DNA of 64,000 nucleotides from a virus, in the IMG/VR virus record IMGVR_UViG_3300034072_001395, positions 32,571-96,570 of that record. The stretch is one strand, 5' to 3'. Made by a program: the position numbers and the translations under genes. Positions 50,084 through 58,787 of this stretch are shown here, piece after piece. Below the pieces are notes generated by a model. It did no database searches. It was not told the DNA's origin and saw only the letters and a program-made list of their open reading frames with translations. Numbering within the stretch: the stretch's first letter is position 1; every line of letters starts with the position of its first letter.

Positions 50084-50103
50084 TCCATCAAGGAGACCTC
50101 GCC

Positions 50104-52371
50104 ATGCGCATCAGCCAGATCGACACCAACTTCCGCCACGCCAACGGCCTCACCTGCGCCTTCAACCGGCACCGGGGCGTCATCGTCCTCGCCGGCGCCA
50201 ACGGCGCGGGCAAGACCTCGATCCTCAACGCCCTGGCGCTCGCCGCCTTCAACGAGGCGTACTCGGACGCCAAGGGCGCCTTCTTCTCCTCCGGCCCGAT
50301 CATCGCCGAGGAGGGCCTGCCCGCCGGCCAGACGGCGCTGACGGCCACCGTGGCCTGGAGCACCACGGATGGGCGTGAGGTCAAGTCCGACTACACGCTC
50401 AAGGTCGACAAGAAGGGCGCCACGAAGGTCACCCGCGACGGCCTGTCCTTCGGCAACGCGCCGCACGCGGCCGTGACCGACATCCTGCGCCGGAACGCCG
50501 AGGTCCTGGCCCGCGACATGGCCGGCTTCGTCATCCCCGACACGAGCGGCGTGGTCGACCCCGAGTGGGGCGCTCCGCTCAAGGCCGTCATGGCCCGCGC
50601 CCAGCAGCGCAACCCGGCCGTGTGGTTCGAGCAGGCGCTCAACGTCCTGAACGTCGATCTGAAGTCCGAGCAGAGCGCCGCCGACGCCATCGCCCACCCG
50701 CCCGTCGGCGTCTACGAGGTCACGGACGAGGAGATCCTCACCGCGGACGAGGCCCGCGCCGAGATCGAGGCGGCCATCAAGAGCGCCGAGGACAACGTGC
50801 GGGCGTGGGCCCGCTACAACGAGAGCATGGGCCGCTGGCAGGAGCAGGAGCGCCAGCGCGATCAGCTCGTCATGCAGCTCGCGCAGATCGAGGCGGCCCC
50901 GTCCACCAACGAGGCGCGCGCCCGGATGCTCGACGATCTCGGCAACGTGATCGACTACTTCGTGCGCAACGCGAGCACCCCGCCGAAGGTCTGCCCGTGC
51001 TGCTGGCGCGGCGGCGACTTCACCATCGGCGAGGCGGAGGCCGCCAAGGTGCGTGACATGGCCGCCAAGGCCCGCGCCGCCGACGAGACGGCCGCCGCCA
51101 CGGCGCGGAAGCGCACCGCCATCCAGCGCAGCATCGACGCCCTGGACATGCGGTGCCCGACGCCGCCCGCCAGCGACGAGGTGGATGCCGACGATGTGGC
51201 CGAGGAGGTGGCCCGCCTCAAGGCGGACGCCGCGCACGCCGACGCCCGCGTCACCGAGCTGCGCAACGCCAAGGCCGCCTGGCTCGCCGACCAGCGGCGC
51301 CTCGCCGCCCTGGAGGCCAAGCGCGCGCGGATCGAGGCGCTGAAGTCGCAGATCGAGCAGGTCGCCGCCCGGCGCAAGAAGCTGGTCGAGGACGCCCTCG
51401 ACGACTTCATCGCCCGCGCCAAGGGCTACATGCCCGACGCCGAGGCGCTCGGTGGCCGCACCCTGGTCGTGGACCTGCGCTCCAGCCGCCCGTTCGTCGG
51501 GCTGGAGGACGCCGACGGCAACCGCTTCAAGCCCTGCGGCGGCGAGTGGCAGGCCATCGTGGTCGCCTTCGCGTGCGCCGGCTTCGAGCGGACGGCCTCG
51601 CCGATCCTCCTGCCCGACATCAACTGGGGCGCCGCGCTCCTCACGGCCTGCGCGAAGGCGTGGTGCGCCTACCCCGGCGTGGTGGTCGTGCAGACCAACA
51701 GCGCCCCCGAGGCGCTGGACAGCATCGCCAACGTCGTGCGCCTCACGCCGGCGGAGGGCAAGCCGCCCACGCCGACCGCCGAGCCCGTGGTCGAGGAGGC
51801 GCCCGCCGTGGTCGAGGGGCCGCCCGTCATCACGGAGGACGTGATCGAGGACCTGGCGCCCGTGGCCGTGGACTGGACCGACGAGGACCTGCGCGGCCTC
51901 CCCCGGGCGCTGTTCGCCCCGCGGCACCGGGCGCTGACCGCCCAGCCGACGAAGCCCCTGGCGGCGTGCCAGTGGGTCTTCGGCCCCGCCGGCGTGGAGC
52001 ACCTGAAGCACGGCGGCGCGGTGTGGATCGAGGACGCCAACGGCAAGTCGTACAAGGCCAGCGTGATGCTCCAGACCTCGTCGGTCTGCATCAACCACAC
52101 CTCGCTCGGCAAGGTGCTGATCGGCGGCGACAGCGCGTGCCTGGGGAAGTTCGAGGCCGTCGGCAAGCCGGAGTTCCGCATCATCGCCGTCGAGAAGATC
52201 GACGACATCGAGACGGCGCACGCTGACGCCACCGCGCGGATCCGCAGCTTCAGCCCGCGCTACCCGCTCTCGCGCGCCAAGACCGAGGGCGCCCCGGTCT
52301 GGCTGCTTGAACTCGCCATGAAGGTCGTGACGACCAGCGCCACGCTCCCCTACGGCCTCGTCGCCGAGTAG
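50104..52371 (+). CDS. Rad50/SbcC-like ATPase
   Basis: 755 aa, AAGGAG before the ATG. Walker A LAGANGAGKTS (about 33-43). Two coiled-coil stretches, about 205-285 and 310-430, flank CPCC (297-300), a zinc-hook-like CxxC. ILLPDIN near 500 fits a reduced Walker B. The last 180 residues are an extra Pro/Glu-linked domain. As in T4 gp46 it would process double-strand ends; no adjacent Mre11-like nuclease is seen, though a metallophosphoesterase lies at 62262. Confidence 0.7.
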   Translation: MRISQIDTNFRHANGLTCAFNRHRGVIVLAGANGAGKTSILNALALAAFNEAYSDAKGAFFSSGPIIAEEGLPAGQTALTATVAWSTTDGREVKSDYTLKVDKKGATKVTRDGLSFGNAPHAAVTDILRRNAEVLARDMAGFVIPDTSGVVDPEWGAPLKAVMARAQQRNPAVWFEQALNVLNVDLKSEQSAADAIAHPPVGVYEVTDEEILTADEARAEIEAAIKSAEDNVRAWARYNESMGRWQEQERQRDQLVMQLAQIEAAPSTNEARARMLDDLGNVIDYFVRNASTPPKVCPCCWRGGDFTIGEAEAAKVRDMAAKARAADETAAATARKRTAIQRSIDALDMRCPTPPASDEVDADDVAEEVARLKADAAHADARVTELRNAKAAWLADQRRLAALEAKRARIEALKSQIEQVAARRKKLVEDALDDFIARAKGYMPDAEALGGRTLVVDLRSSRPFVGLEDADGNRFKPCGGEWQAIVVAFACAGFERTASPILLPDINWGAALLTACAKAWCAYPGVVVVQTNSAPEALDSIANVVRLTPAEGKPPTPTAEPVVEEAPAVVEGPPVITEDVIEDLAPVAVDWTDEDLRGLPRALFAPRHRALTAQPTKPLAACQWVFGPAGVEHLKHGGAVWIEDANGKSYKASVMLQTSSVCINHTSLGKVLIGGDSACLGKFEAVGKPEFRIIAVEKIDDIETAHADATARIRSFSPRYPLSRAKTEGAPVWLLELAMKVVTTSATLPYGLVAE

Positions 52372-52381
52372 CCCGGCGGGC

Positions 52382-52834
52382 TCAGATGCCCGTCGAGCCC
52401 AGGCCGCCCTCGCCCCTCACGGCGAGGGCGTTGTCGTTGGCGAGCCCCGTGACCCACACGGGCTCCACGCAGGCGAACACCACCTGGGCGATGCGGTCGC
52501 CGCGAGCGACCTTGAACGCCGGGCCGGGCTGCGTGTTGTGCAGGATCACCTTCAGCTCGCCGTCGTAGTCGCTGTCGACGGTTCCGGGGGCGTTGAGCAC
52601 GCAGACACCGTACTTGGCGGCGAGGCCGCTGCGCGACCGGATCTGCGCCTCGATGCCGTGCGGCATGCGCAGCCGGATGCCCGTGCTGATGACGGCCACG
52701 GCACCGGGCTCGATGACGGCGTCGGCCGCCGCGCAGATGTCGAAGCCGGACGCCCCGGCGGTCATGCGGACGATCGGGAAGGCGTCGGGCGCGCCGGGGA
52801 ACTGCTCGATCTGGATCTGCGGGAGAGTGAACAC
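52382..52834 (-). CDS. dut: dUTPase
   Basis: 150 aa. GTG at 52834 taken for GGAG 6 bases upstream; an earlier TTG is less well placed. Motif 1 ASGFDICAA, motif 2 RSRSGLA, motif 3 GTVDSDYDGEL, motif 4 GDRIAQ, motif 5 GEGGLGSTG: all five motifs of trimeric dUTPases. Hydrolyses dUTP to dUMP, feeding ThyA and keeping uracil out of DNA. An AGCCCG/CGGGCT hairpin lies between it and the convergent Rad50-like gene. Confidence 0.92.
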   Translation of the reverse strand: MFTLPQIQIEQFPGAPDAFPIVRMTAGASGFDICAAADAVIEPGAVAVISTGIRLRMPHGIEAQIRSRSGLAAKYGVCVLNAPGTVDSDYDGELKVILHNTQPGPAFKVARGDRIAQVVFACVEPVWVTGLANDNALAVRGEGGLGSTGI

Positions 52835-52862
52835 TTGCAACTCCAGCGGCCCGGGTTATTGT
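52835..52862 (+). promoter_or_regulatory. Sigma70-type promoter
   Basis: TTGCAA, 16 bases, TATTGT; 54 bases before the ATG at 52916, in the gap to the divergent dUTPase. Confidence 0.6.
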
Positions 52863-52915
52863 TGGTGTGTCGCCGGGCTCGCGGACTGAGCCTAACGCGG
52901 CGGCAGGAGGTACGC

Positions 52916-53272
52916 ATGAGCGACAGCGAAGAACGGGACAGCCAGCCGTTCGTCTACAACAACGTCGACCTGGGGCCCGATCCGGGCGCCGACATGACCC
53001 GGTGGGTGCGCCAGCAGGACCCGAACCGCGTCGGGCGGACGGACGCCGCGATCCTGACGGCCGCGCTCCGTGAGGCGATCAACGAGATCGACGGCGACAA
53101 GTGGACGCTCACCGTGGCGTGCGATGGTCTCCGCTACACGGTGACCGTGTGCGTCGACGAGATGGAGATCGAGCACGTCGACGTGGGCGAGGCCAACGCC
53201 TTCCGCGGCATCCTGCGCCAGATCGACGACACATGGAACTACGCCAGGCCGCCCAAGCCGACGGCCCGCTGA
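52916..53272 (+). CDS. Hypothetical protein
   Basis: 118 aa, AGGAGG before the ATG. Acidic, alpha/beta; helix near 45-60 then a beta segment (LTVACDGLRYTVTVCVDE). No family is recognised. Followed by the RNase H gene. Confidence 0.65.
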   Translation: MSDSEERDSQPFVYNNVDLGPDPGADMTRWVRQQDPNRVGRTDAAILTAALREAINEIDGDKWTLTVACDGLRYTVTVCVDEMEIEHVDVGEANAFRGILRQIDDTWNYARPPKPTAR

Positions 53273-53312
53273 CCCGCCGGACGTGTTAGGCTCCCGCAAC
53301 GGCGAGGGCCTC

Positions 53313-53831
53313 ATGGGTCGACGGTCGGCGTTCCCGCGCAAGAGCCAGTGGGCCACCGTGTTCGCCGATGCCAGCGTGCGCCGAGACGACGGCTACGCCG
53401 GCGTCGGGCTGGTCCTGGCACGGTTCGACGAGGGTGAGGTCTGGCACCAGTTCACGGCGCTGGTGCCGCGCTCGCACGTCAAGCGCCGGCACGACGTAGA
53501 CCCGCTGTACGCCGAGATGTACGGCTGCGTGCTCGGCATCGAGACGGCGCTCGACCTCTGGTGGCACGACATCCAGGGCGTCCACCTGCGCTGCGACAAC
53601 AAGAACGCCGTCGACTTGCTCACGGCGGCCGAGCGCCTGCATCGCAAGGGTGCCGGCTGCGCAGCCTTCGACGCGCTGACCCGGCGACCCGACATCCGCG
53701 AGCTACTGATCTGGCGCTCGATGCTGCCGACCTTGTGCTCGCCGCGCTGGGTGCCGGGCCACCAGAAGTCCTGCTCGAAGGCGGCCAAGGCGAACCGCCT
53801 GGCCGACCGCCTCAGCCGTCTTGCGGGGTGA
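53313..53831 (+). CDS. rnhA: Ribonuclease H
   Basis: 172 aa. Preceded by an extended -10 (TGTTAGGCT at 53284-53292) and a weak GAGGG. FADAS (first Asp), YAEMYG (Glu), RCDNKNAV (second Asp) and WVPGHQK with NRLADRLS (last Asp) are the RNase HI residues in order. Cuts RNA in RNA-DNA hybrids, e.g. primers made by the primase-helicase. Confidence 0.8.
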   Translation: MGRRSAFPRKSQWATVFADASVRRDDGYAGVGLVLARFDEGEVWHQFTALVPRSHVKRRHDVDPLYAEMYGCVLGIETALDLWWHDIQGVHLRCDNKNAVDLLTAAERLHRKGAGCAAFDALTRRPDIRELLIWRSMLPTLCSPRWVPGHQKSCSKAAKANRLADRLSRLAG

Positions 53832-54069
53832 CTTCGGGCAGCACGAAAGGGTCCTCGCCGCAGAGGAGCATGTTGCGCATGAGGTAGCAGTCAACGTAGT
53901 ACGTTCCGGCACGGATCTGCCTCGAAAGGTTCTCGCCCATGCGCTTGCGCTCCTCCGCGGGGGCCGCCTCCAAGGCGGCGCTCAGGTCGGCGTTCTGCTC
54001 GGTCAGGTTGCGGATCTGCTCCCGCAAGAAGTCGTAGTCGCTCAGCTCGATCGTGACGGTGCCCTTCAT
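53812..54069 (-). CDS. Hypothetical coiled-coil protein
   Basis: 85 aa, AGGAG before the ATG at 54069. Residues 12-38 heptad-like (DYDFLREQIRNLTEQNADL). The start MKGTVTIELSDYDFL resembles MPSTVTMALADYDDL of the gene at 16410, hinting at common origin. Overlaps the convergent RNase H gene by 20 bases. Confidence 0.65.
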   Translation of the reverse strand: MKGTVTIELSDYDFLREQIRNLTEQNADLSAALEAAPAEERKRMGENLSRQIRAGTYYVDCYLMRNMLLCGEDPFVLPEVTPQDG

Positions 54070-54120
54070 GGGATGCTCCTGCTTTGTTGGCGTGTCTGCC
54101 GGCCCGCGCCGGCTGTTCAA

Positions 54121-54149
54121 CATGTACCCAGGTCAGAACAGGGTGTCAA
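54121..54149 (-). promoter_or_regulatory. Consensus sigma70-type promoter
   Basis: Minus strand: TTGACA, 17 bases, TACATG, then TTGAACAGCC. The -35 lies inside the end of the cytosine methylase gene. Confidence 0.75.
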
Positions 54150-55092
54150 GCGCCGCACGACCGAGCGCCGTCGCCAGGGGAGGCGGGACGGCGTTGCCGA
54201 TCTGCGCGTAGACCTGCGCCGACGTGCCAGCGAAGAAGAGCCCGGGGTGGAAGCCCTGGAGGATGGCGCACTCGGCCACGGTCAGGCGCCGGCGCCCGAC
54301 GGCCAGGAAGGCTGCGTCGGAGGCGCGATCGGGACCGCCGTTGAACGTCCAGCCCGACCGCTCCGAGGCCCGGGTGCCCTTGACCTCCGTGGTCATCACG
54401 GTGGGCGCCGGGCGGTCCAGGCGCCCAGGCTCGCTGCCGGCGCGTCCGGTGCCGACGGGGTAGACGACCTCGTCGCAGTGGGGACAGCGGTTGCGCGGCC
54501 CCGACGTGCAGCGCGCCAGGGAGGATAGGGCCTCGCGCATGGTGGGCGCCGGCGTCTCCCTCGCGTGAACCGTGGCGACGAAGGCCGCCAGGGCCTCGGC
54601 GCTGGCGTGCGCCGCGAGGATGATCCGCCAGCGCGTCTGTGCGACGCCGAAGGCACTGGCGTTCACCGCGATGACCTCGACGGCGTAGCCGAGGGCCTCG
54701 ACGGCTGGCTTCCACTCGCGCAGCGCCACGTCCTCGGCGGCGTACACGTTCTCGACCAGAACGGCTCGCGGGCGCGTGTGCGCGATGGCGGCGAGCGTCG
54801 CGGGCCAGCCGTCGAACGCCTCGTGGCGTCGGCGGCTGTTGGCCCTGCTGTGCAGTTGGCACGGCGGCGACGCCCACAGGAGGCCCGTCGGGATGCGCGG
54901 CAGGGCCTCGATGACACCGGGCGCCTCGATGTCCTCCTGGCGCACGACGCCCTCGTAGCCGAGGAAGCACCGCAGCGTGTCGCACGCCACCGGGTCGCGC
55001 TCGACGGCGGCGAGGTGCTTGAAGCCGGCGACGTGGAGCCCCCGAGAGGCTCCGCCGCCGCCGGCGAACAGGTCGATCAAGTAGGGCTTCAT
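54133..55092 (-). CDS. dcm: DNA cytosine-5 methyltransferase
   Basis: 319 aa, AGGAGGG before the ATG at 55092. DLFAGGGGAS (motif I, 7-16), SPPCQ (75-79; catalytic Cys78), VLVENV (motif VI), QTRWR (motif VIII) and QIGNAVPP (motif X). A ZnF-like CPHCDE sits between VIII and IX. Methylates cytosine C5; phage orphan of this type usually protects from restriction. Directly downstream of RNR. Confidence 0.9.
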   Translation of the reverse strand: MKPYLIDLFAGGGGASRGLHVAGFKHLAAVERDPVACDTLRCFLGYEGVVRQEDIEAPGVIEALPRIPTGLLWASPPCQLHSRANSRRRHEAFDGWPATLAAIAHTRPRAVLVENVYAAEDVALREWKPAVEALGYAVEVIAVNASAFGVAQTRWRIILAAHASAEALAAFVATVHARETPAPTMREALSSLARCTSGPRNRCPHCDEVVYPVGTGRAGSEPGRLDRPAPTVMTTEVKGTRASERSGWTFNGGPDRASDAAFLAVGRRRLTVAECAILQGFHPGLFFAGTSAQVYAQIGNAVPPPLATALGRAALDTLF

Positions 55093-55108
55093 CGAGCGCC
55101 CTCCTGGG

Positions 55109-57595
55109 TCAGACGATCGCGCAGGCTCCGCCGGCGCAGGCGAACGTGCCGTGCCCCTCGGAGATGCCCGTCTCGTACTGCGCCAGCATCGACCAGTCAA
55201 CGTCCGGCAGCTCCGCCGCCAGCTCGTTGTACCGGGCCTCGTCGATCTCCTCGTAGGGCGCGCCGTAGTAGACGTGATCGTCGTAGGGGAAGAAGGACAG
55301 GCCGCCGGCGTTCTCGATGTTCTGGAACACCCACTCGCCGACCTCCGCCCACTCGCTCTCGCGGACGTTGATCGTGGCCGACTGGTTGTGGCCCTTGTAG
55401 GCCAGCCAGGAACGGTTCAAGAGCGAGATGCGCTCCAGGGTGTCCAGGGCCGTCTCGTCCTTCCGGCACAGCGACCCCTCGGGCGCCTTCATCGGCAGCT
55501 CGAAGGTCCAGCCCGTGACATCCTCCTCGGGGAGGCCGACCTCGGCCTGGCGGGTCGGGATGCACCGGACACCGTGCGCGCGGAGGACGGCGCAGACGGG
55601 CGACTGCGAGGACACCTGCACGCGCCGGATGTAGTAGGGCGCGTGGTGCGCGTGGACGCCCGACGCGGTGCCGAGGAACACCGACGAGTTGCCGTCGGGC
55701 TTGCCGCAGGTGATCCCCGCGGCCGGTGCGATGCCGAAGATGCGCGCCCACCGGGCGTTGACGTTGTCCGCCGTGAAGCCCAGGATCGCCAGGACTTCCT
55801 CGTTCTGCGCGACCTGCGGGCACTCGACCTGGTTGGAGAGCCCGACGCCGAGCAGGGCATCCTCGCGGGTCAGCCGGATGGTGCCCTCACGGAGCAGCGG
55901 GAAGTTGGTGAGGCACGCCTGCATGGTGCCGATGAAGGTGGCGAGGTTGACCTTGCGAAAGGCCGTGTCCTCGTCATCGGAGGGGCGGAGAACCACGCTG
56001 GTGAGATTGCATACTTGCCCGCCGCCACCATCCCAGGTGCCGTTCGCCAGCTCGGAGGCGAGGCCGATCTCCACGCAGTTGTGGACGTAGAAGCCGTTGG
56101 CGTCGAAGGCGTGGACGCCCGGGATCGTGCAGTCGTAGACGGGCTCCTCGCCGTCAGGCACCAGGGCGCTGAACGTGGTGAGGCGCGGCCGGTCGGCGCG
56201 GAGGCTCATGCGCAGCTTGTCGCCCGCGCGAAGGTCGCCGGCCTCGACCTCCTCGTACTCGCCCGGCTTGCCCGTCGCGCGGAACATGACGTGGTTCGCC
56301 GTGAGGCGCACGCAGAAGCCCTCGACCGTCTCCAGGCGGAACACCGGCGCGAGGGCGTGCGTCTGCCAGAAGCCCCCAGCGGTCGAAGGATGCACCTGCT
56401 CATCCACGACGGCGGTGAACTGGCGGCCGATGAGGTGCTTGACCGGGAGCCCCACGAAGGTGCCGTGCGTGCCGTCGAACACGCGCACGATCGTGTCGCC
56501 CGTGACGCAGGGGTTCGCGCGGATCAGCCGCCCACGGTAGTCGAAGCGCGCCGGGCTGAAGATGCCCCGCTCGCCGGCACCGGAACGATGCAGGATGTCC
56601 CACTCCGCCATGAACTGCTCCCTCGTCAGGCCCGTCTTGACGACCCACGAGTTGTTGGCCTGGGAGAACTCCTCGGGCACGTCACCGTTCGGGTAGAACT
56701 TCGCCCAGCGCAGCTTGTCGTCGTCGCGGTCGCTGAACGAGATCATCGCCGAGCGGCGCACGCCGCCCACCTGCACGATGCTGCCGGCCGTGCAGAGCAG
56801 GGTGTGGCACTCCAGCGTGGTGAGCCGCCGACCCTCCCGCCCAGCCCGCTGGATGGTCGTGCGCAGGGCGTCGAGGTACTTGCGCAGGGGCTCGGGGCCG
56901 CTGGCCTCACCGCCCTTGGTGAGCAGCTTCGCGCCCTTCGGCCGGATCTGCGAGTAGTCGAAGGTCACGTTGGCGCCCGAGTACCACGCCGCCACGCCGT
57001 CGTAGACGGCGCGCATCCAGCCCTCGGTGCTGTCCTCGATGACGTGCGTGGACGAGGACAGGTCCTCGGAGGACGGAGGCGCCGGGATCGGCATGGCGTC
57101 GACGAACTCGCTCTCGACGGAGAAGCCGACGCCGGTGCCGTGCATGAGGATGTAGAGGGCCTCGGCGAACACCACCGGGGTGTCGCACACGGAGAAGTAG
57201 CAGTTGTAGGCCGCGATGTCCGAGCGGTCGAGCACGTCGCCGGCCGCCCACAGGGCGCGCATCGAGGGCATGACGTGGCGCAGGAACACGGCCTCCGTCG
57301 CCATCGCGTGCTGGATGTCGAAGGCGACGCGATGGAGGGCCGCGCGCCCGCCGGTCGCCGTCTCGTTGATCTGCTTGTGCATCCGGTAGCGCATGTAGGC
57401 GCTCCACCGGATGACCGTCTCGCGCCACGTCTCGCGGTGACCGTCGTGCTTCACCTTCGCGTAGGTGCGAAGCCGGACGATCTCGGACGCGAGGCGCGCA
57501 CCAGGGGTCAGGCCCTCCAGCGCGTCGTTGTCGTTGTGCGAGGCGAGGACCTTCGAGGCCCACTCGACGTGGGCCTCTCTCTGCTGGTGCCACAT
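55109..57595 (-). CDS. nrdJ: Class II (B12-dependent) ribonucleotide reductase with intein
   Basis: 828 aa, GGAG before the ATG at 57595. After splicing about 684 residues, close to Lactobacillus-type monomeric RTPR. NCYFSVCD (131-138) and VCNLTS hold the reactive Cys pair; the NP-C-EI radical-site motif is split by an intein (see 56078-56509); the C-terminus CAGGAC is the CxxxxC relay. It reduces ribonucleoside (tri)phosphates using adenosylcobalamin, independent of oxygen. First in a coupled set with three small genes upstream. Confidence 0.92.
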   Translation of the reverse strand: MWHQQREAHVEWASKVLASHNDNDALEGLTPGARLASEIVRLRTYAKVKHDGHRETWRETVIRWSAYMRYRMHKQINETATGGRAALHRVAFDIQHAMATEAVFLRHVMPSMRALWAAGDVLDRSDIAAYNCYFSVCDTPVVFAEALYILMHGTGVGFSVESEFVDAMPIPAPPSSEDLSSSTHVIEDSTEGWMRAVYDGVAAWYSGANVTFDYSQIRPKGAKLLTKGGEASGPEPLRKYLDALRTTIQRAGREGRRLTTLECHTLLCTAGSIVQVGGVRRSAMISFSDRDDDKLRWAKFYPNGDVPEEFSQANNSWVVKTGLTREQFMAEWDILHRSGAGERGIFSPARFDYRGRLIRANPCVTGDTIVRVFDGTHGTFVGLPVKHLIGRQFTAVVDEQVHPSTAGGFWQTHALAPVFRLETVEGFCVRLTANHVMFRATGKPGEYEEVEAGDLRAGDKLRMSLRADRPRLTTFSALVPDGEEPVYDCTIPGVHAFDANGFYVHNCVEIGLASELANGTWDGGGGQVCNLTSVVLRPSDDEDTAFRKVNLATFIGTMQACLTNFPLLREGTIRLTREDALLGVGLSNQVECPQVAQNEEVLAILGFTADNVNARWARIFGIAPAAGITCGKPDGNSSVFLGTASGVHAHHAPYYIRRVQVSSQSPVCAVLRAHGVRCIPTRQAEVGLPEEDVTGWTFELPMKAPEGSLCRKDETALDTLERISLLNRSWLAYKGHNQSATINVRESEWAEVGEWVFQNIENAGGLSFFPYDDHVYYGAPYEEIDEARYNELAAELPDVDWSMLAQYETGISEGHGTFACAGGACAIV
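56078..56509 (-). other. Mini-intein in RNR at the catalytic cysteine
   Basis: Residues 363-506 of the RNR (144 aa). Starts with Cys (CVTGDTIV), has the block B TANH (432-435) and ends GFYVHN before extein Cys507. No LAGLIDADG or HNH endonuclease. The insertion falls between NP and C in the NPC-EI motif, so the first extein residue is the radical cysteine itself. Confidence 0.9.
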
Positions 57596-57628
57596 GGGCG
57601 ATCTCCGTGGTGGGTCTGTAGCGGCCGG

Positions 57629-57832
57629 TCAGTAGCGGCCCGAGTTCTCTACCCTGCGCAGCGCGACACGCCAAGGGGCGAAGTGCCGGTAGAGTTCCTG
57701 CGCGGCGAGGCGCATGTCCGCGCGCCGTTCGACGGCCAGGTCGAGCGCCTCGCGCTCCGTCAAGATCGTGTCGGCTTCGTCAGCGTCGATCAGCCGAAGG
57801 GGCGGCGCGACCGCGGGACTACCTGGGGGCAT
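57629..57832 (-). CDS. Hypothetical protein
   Basis: 67 aa. Overlaps the preceding gene by 14 bases. Charged helical protein (DADEADTILTEREALDLAVERRADM); short, directly upstream of RNR. A helper of RNR is possible by position only. Confidence 0.5.
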   Translation of the reverse strand: MPPGSPAVAPPLRLIDADEADTILTEREALDLAVERRADMRLAAQELYRHFAPWRVALRRVENSGRY

Positions 57833-58151
57833 CGGAGATCCCCCGGCTGATCCGCGCGAGCATGTCGAGCACCTTGTCCATGTTCGGCTGCGTGGCGAGG
57901 AGCGCGCGGATGTCCGCCTTCATGGCGGCGATGTCCTGCTCCGCGAGCCGGAGGTGGTCGCGGGCGCGGTCCACGTCTTCCTCCAGGCGCTTGATGGTCG
58001 CGCGCAGGGCCTCGATGTCCTTGTTGTCGGCGCCCGCCGCCTGCTGGTTCTGGACCAACTTCCAGATGATCTGGAGGAGCGCGGTCACCATGACGCCGCC
58101 GGCCGCACCCATGCCCGCGTCACCGACGATGGGCACGAGGTTGTCGGCCAT
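57819..58151 (-). CDS. Holin-like membrane/coiled-coil protein
   Basis: 110 aa, GGAGG before the ATG at 58151. One hydrophobic segment (about 8-32) followed by a long coiled coil (about 45-95). This layout is common in phage holins and lysis-linked proteins, but the gene lies with RNR, not with the amidase, so the role is open. Confidence 0.6.
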   Translation of the reverse strand: MADNLVPIVGDAGMGAAGGVMVTALLQIIWKLVQNQQAAGADNKDIEALRATIKRLEEDVDRARDHLRLAEQDIAAMKADIRALLATQPNMDKVLDMLARISRGISDAPR

Positions 58152-58165
58152 CTCAGCACCTCCAG

Positions 58166-58423
58166 CTACTTGACGATCTTGTTGACCGGCTTGGCGGCCC
58201 ACGTCTTGCAGGCCCAATAGCGCGCCTTGTTCGGCGGCCCCGGGTCGTCGCAGCCGTGCCGGGACCGGAAGTTCTTGCGCCGATCGGGGTCGTCGCGCCG
58301 GATCTCCATGTTCGGATCACCGAACCGGACGGTGTACGGCTTGCCCTCGTACTCGCCCTTGACGACGAACTTCTTGTCGCCGTACCCAGGCTCCCCCGGG
58401 CGGATGCGTCGCGGCGTCGGCAT
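58166..58423 (-). CDS. Conserved small basic phage protein
   Basis: 85 aa. GKPYTVRFGDPNMEIRRDDP then a His/Cys-containing RSRHGCDDPGP and KARYWACKTW. I recognise this pattern (RFGDPNM...RxxxxxRHNCDxPGPKTKARYWSCKxW) from marine and T4-like phage genomes as a conserved small protein of unknown function. His, Cys and Cys might bind a metal. First gene of the RNR operon. Confidence 0.75.
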   Translation of the reverse strand: MPTPRRIRPGEPGYGDKKFVVKGEYEGKPYTVRFGDPNMEIRRDDPDRRKNFRSRHGCDDPGPPNKARYWACKTWAAKPVNKIVK

Positions 58424-58441
58424 GCGGCCCCCTGAAGCCCG

Positions 58442-58470
58442 AACCTATCACGCCGGAGGGCCTCCCGCAA
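58442..58470 (-). promoter_or_regulatory. Sigma70-type promoter of RNR operon
   Basis: Minus strand: TTGCGG, 17 bases, TAGGTT, about 18 bases before the ATG at 58423. Confidence 0.7.
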
Positions 58471-58593
58471 GGACGGAGCGACGGCCGATTGGCATAGGGG
58501 CGTCTACGCTGGCGAGGCGAGCGGAATATCCGGTAGGGGTAAGTAGAACTGGGTGGAAAGGGCGCCGTAGGCGCGTGTGTCGTTGAGAACGCC

Positions 58594-58616
58594 GTATCCA
58601 TCAACGATCGCACCAA
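58594..58616 (+). repeat. Intergenic control element, copy 6
   Basis: TATCCATCAACGATCGCACC then AAC, preceded by GAGAACGCCG as in copy 2. Confidence 0.7.
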
Positions 58617-58673
58617 CGGGCGGCAAAGCCGGTAGGATCTATAGCCGCGGTGGGTGAGGAGCGTGGATCAGTC

Positions 58674-58696
58674 GAGTGGTGAGATCGTTGACCGAT
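58674..58696 (-). repeat. Intergenic control element, copy 7
   Basis: Minus strand: TATCGGTCAACGATCTCACC then ACT, continuing CGACTGATCCACG as in copies 1 and 5. Confidence 0.75.
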
Positions 58697-58758
58697 ACTG
58701 GATCGTAGACGATCGCCAACAAGCCGTATGGCCTGGCCCGTATTCTTGCAGAAGTTGC

Positions 58759-58787
58759 TTGCGCCTCCAGAGCGCCCGGGGTACTTG
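58759..58787 (+). promoter_or_regulatory. Sigma70-type promoter, TACTTG class
   Basis: TTGCGC, 17 bases, TACTTG, then TTGTTCAGCC. Transcript leader of about 170 bases to the ATG at 58967. Confidence 0.7.
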
